From Bifidobacterium sp. (lineage in GTDB: Bacteria > Actinomycetota > Actinomycetes > Actinomycetales > Bifidobacteriaceae), in the NCBI GenBank assembly GCA_022739095.1, contig JAIJEI010000001.1, positions 1-64,000 of the forward strand: DNA of 64,000 nt, given 5' to 3'. The position numbers and the translations under genes are program-made. The notes beneath the pieces were generated by a model. It searched no databases, was not told the DNA's origin, and saw nothing but the letters and a program-made list of their open reading frames with translations. Numbering within the stretch: the first letter of the stretch is position 1; every line of letters starts with the position of its first letter. Positions 25,008-34,203 of the stretch are shown here, piece by piece.

Positions 25008-25766
25008 ATGATCCAGATCAGATCGGTGAGCAAGAGCTTCAACGGCACCAGGGTGCTGGACGGGCTCGACCTCGACATCCCGCGTCAGAATGTGGTCACG
25101 GTGATCGGGCCGTCCGGCTCCGGCAAGTCCACGCTGCTGCGTATTCTGGACTTCCTTGAGCAGGCCGATTCCGGCACCGTCGACTTCGGCGACGGTCCGG
25201 TGGACCTGACCACCACCAACACCGCCGACATCCGCAAGGTGCGTTCGAAGATCGGGTTCGTGTTCCAGAACTACAACCTGTTCCTCAACAAAAATGCCCT
25301 GCAGAACGTGGCCGAGGGGCTGATCTACTCGCGCGGCGTCAAGCCGGAACAGGCGCGCAAGATTGCCCTCGAACAGCTTGACCGGGTCGGTCTGGCGGAC
25401 TTTGCCGACCGGTACCCGAGCACGCTATCCGGTGGCCAGCAGCAGCGCGTGGGTATCGCCCGCGCCGTGGCGCTCAACCCGGAACTGCTGGTGCTCGACG
25501 AGCCGACCTCCGCCCTGGACCCGGAAATGGTCACCGGTGTGCTTGAGGTCATCAAGCAGCTGGGCCGGGACGGCATGACCATGCTTATGGTCACCCACGA
25601 GATGCGCTTCGCCTACGAGGCGTCGAGCAGCGTGGTGTTCATCGAAGGCGGGCACGTGGTCGAGCAGGGAGATCCCAAGCAGATCTTCGAGCACCCTACG
25701 CAGCAGCGAACTGCGGAGTTCCTGTCGTCCACCAACAACGTGCTGATGATTCCGGCGGCCGCCTGA
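25008..25766 (+). CDS. Amino acid ABC transporter ATP-binding protein
   Basis: A 252-aa GlnQ-type ATPase. It shows IGPSGSGKSTLLRILDFLEQ (Walker A), FVFQNYNLFLNKNALQNV (Q-loop), LSGGQQQRVGIARAVALNPELLVLDEPTSALDPEM (signature and Walker B) and MVTHEMRFAYE (H-loop). The start ATG 25008 follows AGGAGGAAGG. It is the first gene of the ATPase-lipoprotein-permease operon 25008-27456, behind the LysR-type box at 24888. Base composition here is more GC-rich and codon use more biased than in the Pot remnant, as expected for a well-expressed gene. Confidence 0.93.
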   Translation: MIQIRSVSKSFNGTRVLDGLDLDIPRQNVVTVIGPSGSGKSTLLRILDFLEQADSGTVDFGDGPVDLTTTNTADIRKVRSKIGFVFQNYNLFLNKNALQNVAEGLIYSRGVKPEQARKIALEQLDRVGLADFADRYPSTLSGGQQQRVGIARAVALNPELLVLDEPTSALDPEMVTGVLEVIKQLGRDGMTMLMVTHEMRFAYEASSSVVFIEGGHVVEQGDPKQIFEHPTQQRTAEFLSSTNNVLMIPAAA

Positions 25767-25884
25767 CGATCCGATGAGGCGGCAGGCGTGCCCAGCGGCA
25801 TCGCCGTCGCCATCGGCATTGCATCCAAGATTTTCCCTAATAGATCAACCAATGAGAGACCAACCAAGAGAGGGGTTTGTCATC

Positions 25885-26730
25885 ATGTCCAATACCCATG
25901 GAGTGTTCCGCAAGGCCGTGGCCCTGCTGTCCGGCGTAGCCGTGCTGTTTTCGCTGGCCGCGTGCGGCTCGTCGTCCGCCGGCGATTCCGGCTCGTCCGC
26001 CTCCGGCAAGACCTCGACCAGCGCGCTGGAGCAGGTCAAGTCCGCTGGCAAGATCGTGTTCGCCACCGAAGGCACCTACGCGCCGTTCAGCTACCACGAT
26101 TCCAAGACCAACGAACTGACCGGCTACGACGTGGAGGTGGCCACCGCCATCGCCAAGGAGATCGGCGTCAAGGCCGAGTTCGCCGAGGGCAGCTTCGACT
26201 CGCTGCTCGCCGGCGTGGACGCCAAGAAGTACGACACGGTCGCCGACCAGATCAGCGCCACCGACGAGCGCAAGGCCAAGTACGACTTCACCGAGCCGTA
26301 CACCTACTCGTACGGCGTGGTCGTGACCACCAAGGACAACCCGAAGGGCGTCAAGTCCTTCGAGGAAGTCAAAGGCCTGAAGGCCGCCGAAACCGGCACC
26401 AGCAACTGGAACAAGACCGCCCAGGAGAAGGGCGCCGAAATCGTGCAGGTCAACGACTTCGGCCAGGCCGTCGAGGCCCTGCAGTCCGGCCGTGCCGACG
26501 TGACCCTCAACGACGGTCTCGCCGTGCTCGACTACCTCAAGCAGAAGCCGGACGCGAACATCAAGATCGCCGCCAAGTCCGAGAAGACGCCGGCCGCCCA
26601 GCTGCCGTTTCGCAAGGGCGGCGACGACCTAGTCAAGGTCGTGAACGACGCCATCGCGAAGCTGCAGAAGGACGGCACCCTGACCAAGATTTCCGAGAAG
26701 TACTTCGGCGAGGACTTCTCACAGGAGTGA
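25885..26730 (+). CDS. Amino acid ABC transporter substrate-binding lipoprotein (cystine-type)
   Basis: A 281-aa family 3 solute-binding protein. The signal has lipobox LAAC (Cys23), then a Ser/Gly linker. The mature part has KIVFATEGTYAPFSYHD, LTGYDVEVATAIAKEIGVKAEF, YDTVADQISATDERKAKYDFTEPY and GLKAAETGTSNWNKTAQEKG. This pattern (VADQI, TxSNW) is that of cystine-binding proteins of the TcyA/FliY type, so cystine or a similar sulfur amino acid is the likely ligand (inference). ATG 25885 follows GAGAGGGG; an in-frame ATG at 25774 would put the signal peptide deep inside. Confidence 0.9.
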   Translation: MSNTHGVFRKAVALLSGVAVLFSLAACGSSSAGDSGSSASGKTSTSALEQVKSAGKIVFATEGTYAPFSYHDSKTNELTGYDVEVATAIAKEIGVKAEFAEGSFDSLLAGVDAKKYDTVADQISATDERKAKYDFTEPYTYSYGVVVTTKDNPKGVKSFEEVKGLKAAETGTSNWNKTAQEKGAEIVQVNDFGQAVEALQSGRADVTLNDGLAVLDYLKQKPDANIKIAAKSEKTPAAQLPFRKGGDDLVKVVNDAIAKLQKDGTLTKISEKYFGEDFSQE

Positions 26731-26793
26731 CGGCCGCCGTATCAGGTACCGTAACAACGCAATAACCGCATCACACAGGCAAAGGACAAGGCA

Positions 26794-27456
26794 ATGGACG
26801 CACGGGTATGGTCGATAGTGGTGGATTCCTTCGGCAAGCTCCTTATTCCGGGACTTACCGTGACCATCCCGCTCACCCTGATCTCATTCGCCCTCGGCCT
26901 GCTGCTGGCGATCATCGTCGCGCTGATCCGCGTGGCCAAAGTGCCGGTCGCGGCGCAGATCGCCTGGGTGTACGTGTGGGTGTTCCGAGGCACACCTCTG
27001 CTGGTGCAGCTATTCGTGATCTTCTTCGGCCTGCCCTCCATCGGCATCACGATTCCCGCGCTGCCGTCCGCCGTGATCGCGTTCTCGCTCAACGTGGGTG
27101 CGTACGCTTCGGAAACGTTGCGCGGCGCGATTTTGGCCGTGCCGAAAGGCCAGCTTGAGGCCGGATACGCGGTCAACATGCCGTACGTGACGATCATGCG
27201 GCGCATTGTGCTGCCGCAGGCGTTCCGTTCGGCCTTCCCCGCACTGTTCAACACGTTCATCGGACTGGTCAAGGACACGTCGCTGGCCGCCAACATCACC
27301 GTGGTGGAGATGTTCATGGCCGCCCAGCGCGTGGTGGCCGTCTACTACGAGCCGCTGGTACTGTATATCGAGGTGGGCCTGATCTACCTGCTATTCAGCA
27401 CGGTGCTCACCTGGCTGCAGCAGTACTGCGAGAAGAAACTCAACGCGCACTTCTGA
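26794..27456 (+). CDS. Amino acid ABC transporter permease (cystine-type)
   Basis: A 220-aa HisMQ/TcyB-type permease. It shows VTIPLTLISFALGLLLAIIV, WVYVWVFRGTPLLVQLFVIFFGLP, the coupling loop GQLEAGYAVNMPYVTIMRRIVLPQAF, and TSLAANITVVEMFMAAQRVVA, which is the usual ending of cystine permeases. There is only one permease gene in the operon, so it should act as a homodimer. Ribosome site AAAGGACAAGGCA. It is followed after 74 bp by the CGDC thioredoxin-like gene, a sensible partner for reducing imported disulfides (inference). Confidence 0.9.
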   Translation: MDARVWSIVVDSFGKLLIPGLTVTIPLTLISFALGLLLAIIVALIRVAKVPVAAQIAWVYVWVFRGTPLLVQLFVIFFGLPSIGITIPALPSAVIAFSLNVGAYASETLRGAILAVPKGQLEAGYAVNMPYVTIMRRIVLPQAFRSAFPALFNTFIGLVKDTSLAANITVVEMFMAAQRVVAVYYEPLVLYIEVGLIYLLFSTVLTWLQQYCEKKLNAHF

Positions 27457-27530
27457 TGGGTTTCATCACTCACGACAAAGTTCGTGACGACGATGAACCA
27501 TAACGAGCAATTACGATCAAAGGAGCAAAC

Positions 27531-27779
27531 ATGGCCATTGACGTGTACGGAGCCAGCTGGTGTGGCGATTGCCACCGTGCCAAGGCCGCGCTGAACGATC
27601 TCGGCGCCGCATTCAACTGGCACGACATCGAAACCGAGGAAGGCGCGGCGGACCGCGCGGTCGCCATCAGCGGCCAGAAGCACATCCCCGTCGTCCTTTA
27701 CTCGGACGGCGCCTTCCAGGTCGAACCCTCCGCGCTCGACATCAAGAACAAGCTTGAGGCTCTGGGCGAGCTGAAGTAG
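27531..27779 (+). CDS. Small thioredoxin/glutaredoxin-like protein (CGDC), copy 2
   Basis: An 82-aa protein nearly collinear with the one at 3560: WCGDC at residues 10-14, HIPVVLY with the cis-Pro, and VEPSALDIKNKLEALGELK at the end. No gaps are needed to align them. The start ATG 27531 follows AAAGGAG. It is the last gene behind cystine-type transporter 3, while copy 1 follows the trans-sulfuration gene; both positions suggest cytosolic disulfide or mixed-disulfide reduction. NrdH-like delivery to ribonucleotide reductase is an alternative, but the CGDC motif is unlike NrdH. Confidence 0.85.
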   Translation: MAIDVYGASWCGDCHRAKAALNDLGAAFNWHDIETEEGAADRAVAISGQKHIPVVLYSDGAFQVEPSALDIKNKLEALGELK

Positions 27780-27915
27780 TTTCGCCTCAGCCCTCTTTCT
27801 GAGGTTTCCGCCATTCATATCTAAGGGTCGGTGACATAAGCTACTGGCTCTTTTCGTATATGTTCCGAACGAATACAGATTACAGAAGCAAAACGGCCAT
27901 GCCTACCATTCAGCC

Positions 27916-28221
27916 GTCGCCATTCCGCCAAACCTTGGCCGGTTGGCGACGCTCATGGATGCTTGCGTCGCCAACCTGCCAAAAGCTGGCAAGACGGCGA
28001 CGCTCAAACCGCTTAGCGGCGCTACCTTGCCAGTGTTTGGTCGGATAACGACGCTAAAAGGCGTCTTAGCGTCGCCGAGTCGCCATGGACTGGCCTCTTG
28101 ACTACGCTGACGTGTCGTGAGCGTCGCTGTCCTGCCAAACCTTGGACGGTTGGCGACACTGGGTCCCGCAATCGCTGCCGACCTGCCAGTCCGTGGCGGC
28201 TTGACAACGCGGGGATGCTGT
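27916..28221. repeat. Array of 51-bp imperfect hairpin repeats
   Basis: Six units start at 27916, 27967, 28018, about 28071 (degenerate), 28123 and 28174. The typical start is GTCGCCAACCTGCC and several end GGCGACGC, so single units fold (27965-28003: GCGTCGCC / GGCGACGC with an inner TGCCA / TGGCA). Unit lengths stay multiples of three, and the - strand reading frame 28298-27903 stays open, giving 17-residue repeats such as SVANRPRFGRTAT. No ribosome site supports translation. The 700 bp around it hold no other gene. Confidence 0.75.
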
Positions 28222-28274
28222 TCTTCGGACTTGGACCCCACAAAACGACTGAAAAACGTGAAGCCATAGCTTCG

Positions 28275-28329
28275 TATAAACGAACGATATAACAACACCG
28301 GTCAGACTGCAATCATTTTGCGTTAAGGT
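28275..28329 (+). promoter_or_regulatory. LysR-type box and -10 upstream of the peptide ABC operon
   Basis: TATAA at 28275 and TATAAC at 28288 form the ATA-N9-TAT box. TAAGGT at 28324-28329 is the -10, 36 bp after the second half-site start. The 14 bases TTGCGTTAAGGTCG covering the -10 are identical, at the same offset, to those of the promoter at 2047. The binding-protein start lies 148 bp downstream. Confidence 0.65.
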
Positions 28330-28477
28330 CGGGAAACGGAACGCGAGAGGAACGAATGCGCGACATCAGACTTCCGCGTCATCTTGACTGGCAATCAGTC
28401 ATCGGACGAATCGGTGTGATTCCACAATGATCAGTTCCGGTGAGACATGATTGCGTTCACGCAACAAGAGGGGAAAC

Positions 28478-30223
28478 ATGGCAATATCAACCAAGCCGCA
28501 GCTTATTGCCCGCGGCATTAAAGCATTGGCGGTGACACTCGTCGCCGCCACCGTGCTCGCAGGATGCGGTGCGGCCGGCAATTCCAAGAACAACAGTGCC
28601 ACTCAATCTTCGGGTAACGTGCAGGCCATCAAGAACGAGACGATAAAGGCTACGGACCCGTCCAAGAGCCCGGCCAACGCCAACAAGCGTACCGACACGT
28701 TCGTTGCCGCCATCAAGAACCCAGGTGGCGTGTTCCTGCCGTACTTCTACCGCAACGCATGGGATGAGAACATCAATCAGCCGATTTTCGCCGCATTGGT
28801 CGTCTATGACAAGGACGGCAACCCCGTGGGCGATCTGGCCAAATCGTGGGAAGTGTCTAAAGACAACCTCACCTACACCTACCATCTTCGCGACAGCGCG
28901 AAGTTCTCTGATGGAACTCCAGTGACCGCCGACGATGTGGCTTTCACGCTGACCCTTGAAAATGACCCGGCCTACAACTTCGGCCTCGCCGACTTTACCG
29001 ACATCGGCATCAAGGGTGTTGCGGATTACCAATCCGGCAAGGCCGATTCGATTTCCGGCATCAAGGTCGTGGATGACAAGACCGTTTCCGTCACCACCGA
29101 AAAAGTCAACCCTGTGGCGCTAACCACCATCGGCAGCTACGTGCTGTCCAAGAAGTACTACGGCAAGGACTACCAGCGCGGCAAGCTCTATTACCTGCAG
29201 CAGTTCTACGACAAGCCACTGGGTGCCGGTCCCTACGAGCTCGACAAGTACGTGCCCGGCCAGGAAGTGCGATACAAGGCGAATCCGAACTATTATGGCG
29301 GCAAGCCAAAGATCGAACACCTAATCTTCAAGGTCGTCACCGATGACACGGCGCTCCAGTCCTACCAGAATGGCGATACCGATACCGACGTGTTCATTCC
29401 GGATTCCGATGTGCTGTCCCAGCTCAAGGACTTCGGTTGGTCGGATGTGAACATCCGTACCAATCCGTACTACTCCTATTCCGAGTTCAACACCAAGAAG
29501 CCATACCTAACCAAGGAAGTGCGTCAGGCGCTGTACTACGGCCTCGATCGCAAGCAGATTGTCGCCGCTTGGTACAAGGGCTACGGCGAAGTGGCCAATG
29601 TATACGCTCCGCCGAGCAACTGGGCATACTCCACCAAGGGCGTGAACACCTACGAATACAATCCCGACAAGGCCAACGAGCTTCTGGACAAGGCTGGTTG
29701 GAAGAAGGGCCCCGACAGCATTCGTGAGAAGGACGGCAAGAAGCTCAGCCTGGTCTACGTGACCAAGGACCAGACCGACCCGATCATCAGCATCGGCAAG
29801 GAACAGTGGAAGAAGATCGGCGTCGACCTGCAGGCCACGGTCACCGATCAGAACACGGAGACCACGCGGTTGAAGTCCGGTGACTACGATTTGATTACCT
29901 TCCGTACCTCGGTCATCAACGATCCGTATGAAGCGGTCAAGCCATTCGGTACCACTGACCCGCAGGTCAATGATAACGGCTACGACAATGCCACGGTTCG
30001 TAAGCTGGTCAAGGAAAGCATCGCCAAGTCCGACCGCGCCAGCCGTGAGCCGATTTATCAGAAGATCTATCAGGAACTCAGCAACGATCCGCCGTATCTG
30101 CTCATTGGATACATCAAGGGCTTCAATGCCTGGAACGATCGTATTCAGAATGGTGACAAGTTCTTCCGCGGAACCGGTGACTCGGCGATTCAGCTGGCAA
30201 AGCTGTCCATCAAGAACCAGTGA
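28478..30223 (+). CDS. Peptide ABC transporter substrate-binding lipoprotein (DppA/OppA family)
   Basis: A 581-aa family 5 solute-binding protein. It has a signal peptide with lipobox LAGC (Cys29). The mature protein shows YFYRNAWDENINQPIFAALVVYDKDG, LAKSWEVSKDNLTYTYHLRDSAKFSDGTPVTADDVAFTL (the family signature) and YGLDRKQIVAAWYKGYGEVANVYAPPSNW. The start ATG 28478 follows AAGAGGGG. It heads the operon with two permeases and a fused ATPase (30352-34191). The ligand is a di- or oligopeptide or a related compound; the M20 gene at 34304 may act on it. Confidence 0.92.
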   Translation: MAISTKPQLIARGIKALAVTLVAATVLAGCGAAGNSKNNSATQSSGNVQAIKNETIKATDPSKSPANANKRTDTFVAAIKNPGGVFLPYFYRNAWDENINQPIFAALVVYDKDGNPVGDLAKSWEVSKDNLTYTYHLRDSAKFSDGTPVTADDVAFTLTLENDPAYNFGLADFTDIGIKGVADYQSGKADSISGIKVVDDKTVSVTTEKVNPVALTTIGSYVLSKKYYGKDYQRGKLYYLQQFYDKPLGAGPYELDKYVPGQEVRYKANPNYYGGKPKIEHLIFKVVTDDTALQSYQNGDTDTDVFIPDSDVLSQLKDFGWSDVNIRTNPYYSYSEFNTKKPYLTKEVRQALYYGLDRKQIVAAWYKGYGEVANVYAPPSNWAYSTKGVNTYEYNPDKANELLDKAGWKKGPDSIREKDGKKLSLVYVTKDQTDPIISIGKEQWKKIGVDLQATVTDQNTETTRLKSGDYDLITFRTSVINDPYEAVKPFGTTDPQVNDNGYDNATVRKLVKESIAKSDRASREPIYQKIYQELSNDPPYLLIGYIKGFNAWNDRIQNGDKFFRGTGDSAIQLAKLSIKNQ

Positions 30224-30236
30224 CGACATTCCACAC

Positions 30237-30290
30237 GAGATGACGCCTCGCGGCATGGACCCAATAGGTCTGTGTCACGAGGCGTCTCGC
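30237..30290 (+). other. Intercistronic hairpin
   Basis: GAGATGACGCCTCG (30237-30250) pairs with CGAGGCGTCTC (30278-30288) with one bulge, between the binding-protein and permease genes. It has no T-tract and probably stabilises the upstream message, as at 8460. Confidence 0.55.
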
Positions 30291-30351
30291 CGTGCAGAGT
30301 GACATCCCGCCTTCCACCCAAACCCCCACTAGGCATAAGGCTCATTAATCC

Positions 30352-31329
30352 ATGCTACGTTACACGCTCCAACGTTTTCTGCTGATGATACCCACCCTCA
30401 TCGGCGTATCCATACTGGTCTTCGCGCTGTTCGCGATGATGCCAGGTGATTTCTTCTCCGGAGACACCAAACTCACCCAGGTGCGACTCGACCAATTGCG
30501 TGAGGCCTATGGCCTCAACAAGCCGGTTCTGGAACGTTACTTCTTGTGGGTAAGTCAACTGCTGCATGGTGACTGGGGTTTCTCCATGCAATACAACCAG
30601 CCGGTATCCAAGGTCATCGGCACCTATATCTGGAACTCGTTCCTCGTGTCGTTCGGGGCATTCATCATCGCGTGGGCCTTGGCCATCGCGGTGAGCATCT
30701 ATTCCGCCCGCCACAAGTATTCACTGTTTGACCGCATAATCACTTTCGTCGTGTTTGCGGTGATGTCGCTGCCATCGTTCTTCGTGGGCTTGGTGCTTAT
30801 CAAGACTTTCTCCATCAATCTCGGCATCATGCCGGTCGGCGGACTGATCACCATCGGATCCATCTACACGGGAGCACGGTATTGGTTCGATGTACTGCAC
30901 CATGCCATCCTGCCGATGCTGGTGATCGTATGCGTGAACTTCGGCCCGTTGACCCGTTACTTCCGCACCAGCATGCTGGATACCCTGAGTATGGACTTCA
31001 TTCGTACTGCCAGAGCAAAAGGATTGCCCGAATCACAGGTCATCTACAAGCACGCGTTGAAAAACGCGATGCTGCCGGCGATTACCCTGCTGGGATTCCG
31101 TTTGCCGGCCCTGTTCTCGGGCGCGATCATCACCGAGCAGGTGTCCAGCTGGCCGGGTATCGGACGCATCCAATTCGAATCGGTGACCACCCGTGACTAT
31201 GCGTTGCTGATGTCCATTACCATGCTGCTGGCCATTCTGACGGTTGTGGGCAATTTCATCGCCGACGTTTTGTACACGATGGCCGATCCTCGTGTACGTA
31301 TCACGCGAGCAAAGGGGAGTGCCAAGTGA
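30352..31329 (+). CDS. Peptide ABC transporter permease (DppB-type)
   Basis: A 325-aa inner-membrane permease. The N-terminal helix and MMPGDFF are typical of DppB. A periplasmic loop follows (YGLNKPVLERYFLWVSQLLHGDWGFS), and the coupling motif FIRTARAKGLPESQVIYKHALKNAMLP lies near residue 230. Six hydrophobic segments are visible. It is the first of two permeases; its stop overlaps the next start by four bases (GTGA), so the pair is translationally coupled. Confidence 0.92.
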   Translation: MLRYTLQRFLLMIPTLIGVSILVFALFAMMPGDFFSGDTKLTQVRLDQLREAYGLNKPVLERYFLWVSQLLHGDWGFSMQYNQPVSKVIGTYIWNSFLVSFGAFIIAWALAIAVSIYSARHKYSLFDRIITFVVFAVMSLPSFFVGLVLIKTFSINLGIMPVGGLITIGSIYTGARYWFDVLHHAILPMLVIVCVNFGPLTRYFRTSMLDTLSMDFIRTARAKGLPESQVIYKHALKNAMLPAITLLGFRLPALFSGAIITEQVSSWPGIGRIQFESVTTRDYALLMSITMLLAILTVVGNFIADVLYTMADPRVRITRAKGSAK

Positions 31330-32276
31330 GCGTTCGACTGCCATTCGCATCCCGCAAAACCAATGCCGAACGGGATGAAAAACTCGCTCGGGATACGACT
31401 TGCGCCGGTGGCTCGCTGTGGCGTGACGCGATGCGTTCGTTCCTGCACAACCGGTCCGCGATCATCGCATTGACCATCTTGGCGATTATCGTGCTGATCA
31501 GCTATGTCGGTCCTCTGCTCTCTCCCTACGGGTTCGAGGATTACGACGTGATGAACATCAAGCAGGGGCCGAGTCTGGCTCATCTGCTTGGCACCGACAA
31601 TTATGGTCGAGACGTATTCACCCGTGTGATGTACGCCGGCCGAATCTCCATTGCTATCGGTCTGATTTCGATGATTGTCTCAGTGGTATTCGGCGCGGTA
31701 TTGGGTGTCGTATCCGGCTACTTCGGCGGCTGGGTGGACGGCATTATCATGCGCATTGCTGATATCGTGCTGTCCATTCCGAGCATGCCGCTTATGTTCA
31801 TCATCGCGGCCCTGCTCAGCGCCTTCAAAGTGCCCAATGACGCCAAGGTGTATTTCGTGGTCATCATGCTGAGCTTTGTCGGATGGCCGAGCATTGCTCG
31901 TATGATTCGAGGACAGGTGCTTTCCATCCGTGAGCGGATGTATGTGCGGGCCGCAGATGTACTCGGTCTGGGCCTGGGCTCCAAATTGTTCCGACACATA
32001 CTGCCGAACACGTATCCGATTCTTATCGTTGAAGCCACGCTGGCCACCGCCAACGGCATCATGAACGAATCCGCCTTGAGCTTCCTTGGCCTCGGTGTCA
32101 TGCAGCCGACGCCTTCCTGGGGCAACATGATTTCGGCGGCCAACAACCTCATCGATTTCCAGATGCATCCTTGGCTATGGATCTCGCCTGGTATCGCGGT
32201 GTTCGCCACGGTCATCGCCATCAACACCATTGGCGACAGGTTGCGCGACGCTTTCGACCCCAAACAGTATTCGTGA
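31326..32276 (+). CDS. Peptide ABC transporter permease (DppC-type)
   Basis: A 316-aa permease that begins with a soluble N-terminus, then the LWRDAMRSFLHNRSAIIALTIL helix typical of DppC/OppC. HLLGTDNYGRDVFTRVMYAGRISIAIGL is the family hallmark, and the coupling loop is MYVRAADVLGLGLGSKLFRHILPN. The GTG start at 31326 lies within the end of the DppB-type gene. It pairs with the product of 30352 to form the channel. Confidence 0.92.
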   Translation: MSVRLPFASRKTNAERDEKLARDTTCAGGSLWRDAMRSFLHNRSAIIALTILAIIVLISYVGPLLSPYGFEDYDVMNIKQGPSLAHLLGTDNYGRDVFTRVMYAGRISIAIGLISMIVSVVFGAVLGVVSGYFGGWVDGIIMRIADIVLSIPSMPLMFIIAALLSAFKVPNDAKVYFVVIMLSFVGWPSIARMIRGQVLSIRERMYVRAADVLGLGLGSKLFRHILPNTYPILIVEATLATANGIMNESALSFLGLGVMQPTPSWGNMISAANNLIDFQMHPWLWISPGIAVFATVIAINTIGDRLRDAFDPKQYS

Positions 32277-32317
32277 CATGTGGTCGAATAATCCGAATCA
32301 TGCGGTCATGCACCACG

Positions 32318-32343
32318 GTGCAGGTAACACGTGCAGGTAACAC
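32318..32343 (+). repeat. 13-bp tandem duplication in the leader of the fused ATPase
   Basis: GTGCAGGTAACAC is repeated head to tail (32318-32330, 32331-32343) directly before the ribosome site GAGGGAAC of the gene at 32356. It looks like a recent slippage duplication. Confidence 0.9.
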
Positions 32344-32355
32344 GAGGGAACATTT

Positions 32356-34191
32356 ATGAGCATTATAGTATCAAACAAAACAGCACATAAAGAGGACAAA
32401 GTCGATGATTCCGATGACATCGTACTTGGTGTGCGCCACCTGAAAACATACTTTTATCCGGATGACGGCTCCGTACGCAAAGCCGTGGATAACATCAGCT
32501 TTGACGTTCGCCGAGGACGCGTGTGCTGTTTGATCGGCGAATCCGGTTCCGGGAAAAGCGCCACGGCCATGTCTTTGATCAATCTGATCGATCGGCCCGG
32601 CCGCATCGAATCCGGCGAAGTGCTGTTCGAAGGGCGTGATCTGCTGACCTTGGATGTCAAGCAGATGCGCGAGGTGCGAGGTGCCGATATCGGGCTCATC
32701 TTCCAGGAACCGATGCATTCCCTTGACCCGGTGTTCACCATTGGCGACCAGCTTGTTGAAACCATTCTGGCCCATGCCGATGTTCCCCGTCCGGAAGCCG
32801 AGACACAGGCGATTGCATGGCTCAAACGTGTCGAACTGCCGAACCCCGAACTCATCATGACGGCCTACCCGCATGAGTTGAGCGGTGGCATGCTGCAACG
32901 AGCGATGATTGCCATCGCCTTGTGCTGCGAGCCCCGCCTGCTTATCGCCGATGAACCGACCACGGCATTGGACGTTACCGTGCAGGCTCAGATTCTGCGT
33001 CTGTTGGTCCGACTCAAGAACGAAATCGGATTGTCGGTGCTGTTCATTACCCACGATTTGGGCGTGGTGGCCGAAATCGTGGATGACGTACTGGTCATGT
33101 ATGACGGTCATATCGTGGAACGCAACACGGTGGAGAACATCTTCGACCATCCCAAGCATCCATATACCAAGGCCTTGTTGTTGACCCGACCCATCATCGG
33201 GCAAAAACTCAAGCGGTTGCCCACTTTGCATGAGGTCATGCGGGAAGTGGATGACGGTGAAATCACCCAGCCACAGGACTGGAGCACCTTGGCCACCACC
33301 GTGGAAGACGATTCGATTGCCGAGGTGGGTGAACGCTCCCGGTCCGGCACTGACGATTCATGCCAGACTAAGGAGCATCAGGGCCAGCCTATTCTTCACG
33401 TAAGCCATCTGAAGAAATACTACGAACGGGTGCATGGTTTCGGCTTGCGTGGCAACAATGTGAAAAAGGCCGTGGACGATGCCAGCTTCGACGTGTATCG
33501 CGGCGAAACGGTCGGCCTGGTGGGGGAGTCAGGCAGCGGCAAAACCACTACCGGACAGACGGTGCTGCGTCTCGATGCCAAAACCGATGGTGAGGTGCTG
33601 TTCGGCGGCGAGGATATCTTCTCGCTCAGCAATACCAAACTGGCCCGAATGCGCACCCGCATGCAGTACGTGTTCCAAGACCCATACAGTGCGCTTAACC
33701 CAAGGCTGAAGATCGGCTCGGCCATCGGAGAGGCGTTGCTGCATCACAAGCTGGCCACGAAACGTGACGTCACCGATAAGGTGGTGGAAACGCTGGAACT
33801 GTGCGGCATGGACTCCTCCTGCCTCAATCGGTACCCGCAAGAGTTTTCGGGCGGTCAGCGACAGCGCATCGTCATCGCCCGTGCCATGGCCTTGCAGCCG
33901 GAGTTTGTGGTGGCTGACGAACCGGTGTCCGCCTTGGACGTATCCATCCAGGCAGAGATCATCAACCTGTTCAGCGAACTGCAACATACTCGTGATGTAT
34001 CGTTCCTGTTCATCTCCCATGACCTAAGTGTGGTGGAGCATATCTGCTCGTCGATTCTGGTCATGCATAATGGGCGGATTGTGGAATCCGGTTCGGTGCA
34101 TGACGTATTCGACCATCCCCAGGATGAGTACACCAAGAGTCTGTTGGATTCGATTCCCGCAAGCCACCCCAAATACCGCACGATCGCCTGA
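32356..34191 (+). CDS. Fused DppD-DppF-type peptide ABC transporter ATPase
   Basis: A 611-aa protein with two oligopeptide-type ABC domains. Domain 1 (to about 285) has [68 protein letters not shown] and [11 protein letters not shown], then HPYTKALL. Domain 2 (about 345-611) has [75 protein letters not shown] and [11 protein letters not shown]. Both sites look catalytically complete. It drives the permeases at 30352 and 31326. The start ATG 32356 follows GAGGGAAC. Confidence 0.93.
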   Translation: MSIIVSNKTAHKEDKVDDSDDIVLGVRHLKTYFYPDDGSVRKAVDNISFDVRRGRVCCLIGESGSGKSATAMSLINLIDRPGRIESGEVLFEGRDLLTLDVKQMREVRGADIGLIFQEPMHSLDPVFTIGDQLVETILAHADVPRPEAETQAIAWLKRVELPNPELIMTAYPHELSGGMLQRAMIAIALCCEPRLLIADEPTTALDVTVQAQILRLLVRLKNEIGLSVLFITHDLGVVAEIVDDVLVMYDGHIVERNTVENIFDHPKHPYTKALLLTRPIIGQKLKRLPTLHEVMREVDDGEITQPQDWSTLATTVEDDSIAEVGERSRSGTDDSCQTKEHQGQPILHVSHLKKYYERVHGFGLRGNNVKKAVDDASFDVYRGETVGLVGESGSGKTTTGQTVLRLDAKTDGEVLFGGEDIFSLSNTKLARMRTRMQYVFQDPYSALNPRLKIGSAIGEALLHHKLATKRDVTDKVVETLELCGMDSSCLNRYPQEFSGGQRQRIVIARAMALQPEFVVADEPVSALDVSIQAEIINLFSELQHTRDVSFLFISHDLSVVEHICSSILVMHNGRIVESGSVHDVFDHPQDEYTKSLLDSIPASHPKYRTIA

Positions 34192-34203
34192 ATTGGCGGG
34201 TGG

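Noticed and set aside
27903..28298. 131-codon - strand gene with internal peptide repeats
   Set aside because: No ribosome site, and the amino acid repeats follow directly from the DNA hairpin array. Listed as a repeat, with coding left open as a finding.
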